Source: WVXP01 sp964348095 (GTDB taxonomy: Bacteria; Desulfobacterota; BSN033; WVXP01). Taken from it: 64,000 nt of DNA. The stretch spans positions 1-64,000 of the forward strand of contig CAYGBK010000065.1 of the NCBI GenBank assembly GCA_964348095.1, read 5' to 3'. Of the stretch, positions 61,011 to 64,000 are shown in pieces (the first letter of the stretch is position 1; every line of letters begins with the position of its first letter). The translations under genes and the position numbers were made by a program. Under the pieces are notes generated by a model. The model did no database searches. It saw only the letters and a program-made list of their open reading frames with translations, and was not told the origin of the DNA.

Positions 61011-61505
61011 ATGGGCCCTTCATTTCGTCAGCAGCTCAATGAGCTCAAAGACCAGGTCGACGCCATGGTGGACGCGCTGCTGCAATGCAGTGATGAGGAT
61101 CTGAACCGACCTCTAGAGTTGGACTTCAAGGGAAGAAAGTTTCGAACGAGTCTCCGGGCGGCCACCAGGTACACCATCGAGGAATATCGCGTCCATGAGG
61201 GGCAGATCGGAGGGGATCAGTTCAACACCGAGATGATGAGATCAGGCAAATCAACAGGTGATATCGTGGCACTCACGCCATACGACCGGAAAGAGGCGGC
61301 ATGGCTTGCCGCTGAGCTCTATGTAGCGGCCGCGTCGCTCATTGCTCGATGTCTGGGCTATCCCGAAGAGCTGGTAGACGAACACCCCAAAGAGGGAGAA
61401 TGGTCCGTCCGCGAGGTTATCGAGCACATGATCCACATGGAAAAATCGGGAGAATGGAGTCTTCAGCAGTTGGTTGCCCTGGGACGGGGTGAGATGATGC
61501 CATAA
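61011..61505 (+). CDS. DinB-superfamily protein
   Basis: A 164-residue four-helix-bundle protein. FRQQLNELKDQVDAMVDALLQCSDEDLNRP is the first helix pair; HEGQIGGDQF and VREVIEHMIHMEKSGEWSLQQLV supply the His residues that in this superfamily bind a metal ion. Members include thiol-S-transferases for mycothiol or bacillithiol and many proteins of unknown role. AGGAGGTGGTAT before the ATG is a strong ribosome-binding site. Confidence 0.8.
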   Translation: MGPSFRQQLNELKDQVDAMVDALLQCSDEDLNRPLELDFKGRKFRTSLRAATRYTIEEYRVHEGQIGGDQFNTEMMRSGKSTGDIVALTPYDRKEAAWLAAELYVAAASLIARCLGYPEELVDEHPKEGEWSVREVIEHMIHMEKSGEWSLQQLVALGRGEMMP

Positions 61506-61707
61506 TTCTGGGATGTGAAGGGGTGGAAGAGGATTCTCGATCGTCCGGGATCCGGACTCTCGGGCCTTCGATGACGCTGCGACCCCACCTGCATTAAACC
61601 GTCGCCTCCAAAAGAGCGAACCAGGTATATCGTTCTGTCTTGGCGTGCCATAGTCTGGGGGTGAAAAGGTTTGATCTCTATCCGATTGCCCGGACGATTG
61701 CTGCCGA

Positions 61708-63456
61708 TTAACCCTTCTCCTTTTCCTTGATCCTGGCCCAGGCATCTCGTATGGTGGTGGTCCGATTGAACACGAGTGAATCATCTGACGAGTTGACCGG
61801 ATCGACGCAGAAATAGCCGAGCCTTTCGAACTGGTAACGGCTTCCTGGCGCCGCGCCTGCCAGACTCGGTTCCACATGGGGTGCCGTGAGCGTTTCAAGA
61901 GAATTCGGGTTGAGATAGGTCGTAAAGTGAGTGCTACCCTTCTCCATGTCCGGGTTTGGAACTGAGAAGAGTCGATCGTAGAGGCGCACTTTTGCCGGTA
62001 TTGAATGAGCCGCTGACACCCAGTGCAAGGTTGCCCTGACTTTGCGCCCGTCTGGTGCCCATCCCCCCCGCGTCTCGGGATCATAGGTACAGTGCACCTC
62101 GACCACGTCACCGGTCTTTTTGTCTTTGACGACGCTTGTGCATGTGATGTAGTAACCGTAGCGCAGCCTCACTTCACGACCGGGAGCCAACCGGAAAAAC
62201 TTCTTCGGAGGTTCCTCCAGGAAATCGTCCTGTTCGATGTAAAGGACACGAGAAAAGGGGACCTTCCGTGATCCCCTGCTGGGGTCCTCCGGGTAATAGG
62301 GCGCGTCGAGCTCTTCGGTCTGTTCTTCCGGGTAGTTGTCAATGACAATACGCAGTGGACGCAGCACCGCCATGACGCGAGGCGCACGACGATTGAGATC
62401 TTCACGGAGGCAATGCTCGAGCAGTGCGATATCGACGACACTATCCCGTTTTGCCACGCCGATTCGGTTGCAGAAGTCCCTGATCGATTCTGGTGTGTAC
62501 CCTCGTCTTCGGATACCGGCGATTGTTGGCATCCGTGGATCATCCCACCCGGTAACGTGTCCTTTTTCCACCAGTTCGACTAGCCGTCGCTTGCTCAAAA
62601 CGGTGTAGCTTAGATTGAGACGGGCAAACTCGATCTGCTGGGGATGGGAGTCGACATTCAAATGGTCGAGAACCCAGTCGTACAGGGGGCGATTGTTTTC
62701 AAATTCGAGCGTGCAGATAGAATGTGTGATTTTCTCAATAGAGTCTGAAAGGCAGTGGGTAAAGTCGTACATGGGATAGATGCACCATTTGTCGCCCGTT
62801 CTGTAATGAGGGACCTTTTTGATCCGATAGAGGGTCGGATCTCGCATATTGATATTTGGCGAGGCCATATCGATTTTGGCGCGCAGGACATGGGTACCCT
62901 CCTCAAATTCACCTGCCCGCATGCGTTCAAACAGGTCCAGGTTCTCTTCGACTGACCGATTTCGATATGGACTCTCCTTGCCCGGTTCGGTCAAAGTGCC
63001 GCGGTATTGTCTGATCTCTTCCTGGCTCAGACTGCACACATAGGCGTTTCCATTCTTGATCAACTCAATCGCGTAAGCGTAGAGTCGATCAAAGTAGTCC
63101 GACGCATAGAACAGCCGGTCTTCCCAATCGAATTCAAGCCATCGGACGTCTCCTTTGATCGATTCCACATATTCAACATCTTCACCGCTTGGGTCGGTAT
63201 CGTCGAATCGCAAGTTGCAGGTGCCCTTGTATTGGGCGGCGATCCCAAAATTGAGGCAGATCGACTTGGCATGTCCGATGTGGAGATATCCGTTGGGTTC
63301 CGGTGGAAACCGGGTAGCAACTCGACCGTCATTCTTCTTCGCCCTCAAATCATCGTCAATAATCTCCCGGATGAAATCTGTTCGGGGGGTGGGATCCCCA
63401 CTGGTCATGTTCGCTGTTCCATTTGTTTCTTGGAGATCTCTGTTACGCCTTCTCAC
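61708..63456 (-). CDS. glnS: Glutaminyl-tRNA synthetase
   Basis: Charges tRNA-Gln directly with glutamine. The 582-residue enzyme has the HIGH motif in RFPPEPNGYLHIGHAKS near 48-64, the KMSKS equivalent VLSKRRLVELV, and the GlnRS-specific YDFTHCLSDSIEKITHSICTLEF. The anticodon-binding barrels run to GYFCVDPVNSSDDSLVFNRT. Start GTG 63456, four bases after GGAGGAG, overlaps the upstream stop (GTGA); an ATG at 63408 is the alternative. Direct GlnRS implies that the Gln codon does not need the GatCAB amidotransferase route. Confidence 0.96.
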   Translation of the reverse strand: MRRRNRDLQETNGTANMTSGDPTPRTDFIREIIDDDLRAKKNDGRVATRFPPEPNGYLHIGHAKSICLNFGIAAQYKGTCNLRFDDTDPSGEDVEYVESIKGDVRWLEFDWEDRLFYASDYFDRLYAYAIELIKNGNAYVCSLSQEEIRQYRGTLTEPGKESPYRNRSVEENLDLFERMRAGEFEEGTHVLRAKIDMASPNINMRDPTLYRIKKVPHYRTGDKWCIYPMYDFTHCLSDSIEKITHSICTLEFENNRPLYDWVLDHLNVDSHPQQIEFARLNLSYTVLSKRRLVELVEKGHVTGWDDPRMPTIAGIRRRGYTPESIRDFCNRIGVAKRDSVVDIALLEHCLREDLNRRAPRVMAVLRPLRIVIDNYPEEQTEELDAPYYPEDPSRGSRKVPFSRVLYIEQDDFLEEPPKKFFRLAPGREVRLRYGYYITCTSVVKDKKTGDVVEVHCTYDPETRGGWAPDGRKVRATLHWVSAAHSIPAKVRLYDRLFSVPNPDMEKGSTHFTTYLNPNSLETLTAPHVEPSLAGAAPGSRYQFERLGYFCVDPVNSSDDSLVFNRTTTIRDAWARIKEKEKG

Positions 63457-63785
63457 GTATCTCCTCCACCTTTGTGTTGGACACCGGATGCCTTTTCCAC
63501 AGATGCAATCACTTTGATAGCCAATTCTTCATCGAAGACGTTTTGGTTATCGATTCTTTTGAAACAATGAATGCCTACCCAGGTGTCTTCGAAATAGAGT
63601 TCCAAACTCGGTTTGTAGGTCGGGTGAGATCGCGACACTCTCGAGAATCCAAGGAGTCCCCTCTCCCGCGACCACACGGTGACAACCGTGGCGTTCCAGT
63701 CTCCTTCCATGGCGACATCAATTCTTGCCAAATCCTCATAGGAAAGGTCCGTCAGAATCCTCGGAAGACCCCTCTTGCCGCCCAT
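63453..63785 (-). CDS. Protein of unknown function upstream of glnS
   Basis: A small alpha/beta protein, 110 residues from the ATG at 63785 (behind AGGAAAGC). The frame stays open to 63935, but that part overlaps the preceding gene. Visible pieces: RILTDLSYEDLARIDVAMEGDW, TVVTVWSRERGLLGFSRVSRSHP, and DTWVGIHCFKRIDNQNVFDEELAIKVIASVEKASG. No family is recognised. Its stop overlaps the glnS start, so the two are translationally coupled. Confidence 0.65.
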   Translation of the reverse strand: MGGKRGLPRILTDLSYEDLARIDVAMEGDWNATVVTVWSRERGLLGFSRVSRSHPTYKPSLELYFEDTWVGIHCFKRIDNQNVFDEELAIKVIASVEKASGVQHKGGGDT

Positions 63786-63834
63786 TGCTTTCCTGGCTAG
63801 CTCCCTTAGATAGGTCTCTATTCCCGGCGTCCTT

Positions 63835-64000
63835 TCAATCCGGAAGGTCGAAGGGCTGCCTTTCGAAGTCGGAGAGTATCTGCGCCACAGCGAGAAATCG
63901 CTTGTGATTGAGTGTACCTTTTTTCGAATCGTCAAACATCGGAATGACGGTCTCTTTTAGCTTCCCCTTAATCTGCACCCCCACAAGTGTTCCGCCACCA
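63835..64000 (-). CDS. C-terminal end of an unknown protein (partial)
   Basis: A frame open from the window edge to TGA at 63835-63837. It gives about 54 residues, including GGTLVGVQIKGKLKETVIP, then MFDDSKKGTLNHKRFLAV and AQILSDFERQPFDLPD. The sequence looks like coding DNA but I do not recognise the family. It lies upstream of the small gene and glnS on the same strand. Confidence 0.55.
   Translation of the reverse strand, partial: GGGTLVGVQIKGKLKETVIPMFDDSKKGTLNHKRFLAVAQILSDFERQPFDLPD

Noticed and set aside
1..64000. CRISPR arrays, rRNA genes, prophage or integrase genes
   Set aside because: No regularly spaced direct repeats, no rRNA-like sequence and no phage or transposase protein was seen anywhere in the window.

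Overview
The window is a 64 kb stretch of a Gram-negative, anaerobic bacterial chromosome. The order gyrB, rho, rpmE, prfA, prmC, murA, a bacterial Wood-Ljungdahl cluster with HdrA-type flavoproteins, and a complete Mla phospholipid-transport operon all fit the Desulfobacterota or a neighbouring uncultured phylum. This placement is inferred from gene order and protein style, not from a phylogeny.

Layout. Positions 1-9.6 kb hold housekeeping genes, all on the + strand: the end of dnaN, then gyrB, rho, rpmE, prfA, prmC, murA, a putative lipoprotein and pgpA. Positions 10.1-29 kb hold nearly the whole Wood-Ljungdahl pathway on the + strand: fhs, cooC-type Ni ATPase, folD, two small unknown ORFs, acsD, CO dehydrogenase, acsB, acsC, acsE, two HdrA-like flavoproteins, mvhD, metV, metF, hdrC and hdrB. 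Formate dehydrogenase is the only obvious missing step. Methylene-THF reductase (metVF) sits among Hdr/MvhD electron carriers, so methyl-branch reduction is probably coupled to a heterodisulfide-reductase-like or Qmo-like complex.

Positions 29-39.3 kb are mostly on the - strand: PilZ, mlaEFDCA, prmA, a ROK kinase, two EamA transporters and signal peptidase I. Positions 39.8-44.3 kb are on the + strand: an AhpD-like protein and an ECF sigma factor / anti-sigma / VIT-vWA protein unit with two matching RpoE-type promoters. Positions 44.6-59.3 kb are a mostly - strand accessory region with a nudix hydrolase, PhzF, YhhN, AMP nucleosidase, AIM24, DNA alkylation repair and other genes. It ends in a redox operon read msrA, indoleamine-dioxygenase-like, peroxiredoxin-like, DUF3179. 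The last stretch holds tRNA-Gln(CTG), a flavodoxin-ferredoxin protein, DinB and glnS.

Main discoveries. (1) The peroxiredoxin-like and DUF3179 genes are each interrupted by a single in-frame TGA exactly where the family has a key Cys. Each TGA is followed 20-22 nt later by a perfect 7-bp hairpin with G in the apical loop, so both are strong selenoprotein candidates, next to each other in one operon. (2) A repeat of about 330 bp occurs at 9.6-10.0 kb and again, inverted, at 36.65-37.0 kb. The pair brackets the Wood-Ljungdahl and Mla blocks; degraded pieces lie near 54.4 kb. (3) A MITE-like element with two perfect 11-bp hairpins is inserted between metF and hdrC. (4) The sigma gene and the VIT-vWA gene share the promoter GGAAC[A/T]T-N15-GTCTAA, and the sigma transcript may be leaderless. 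(5) Several genes are too short for routine calling, and there is a truncated SDR pseudogene.
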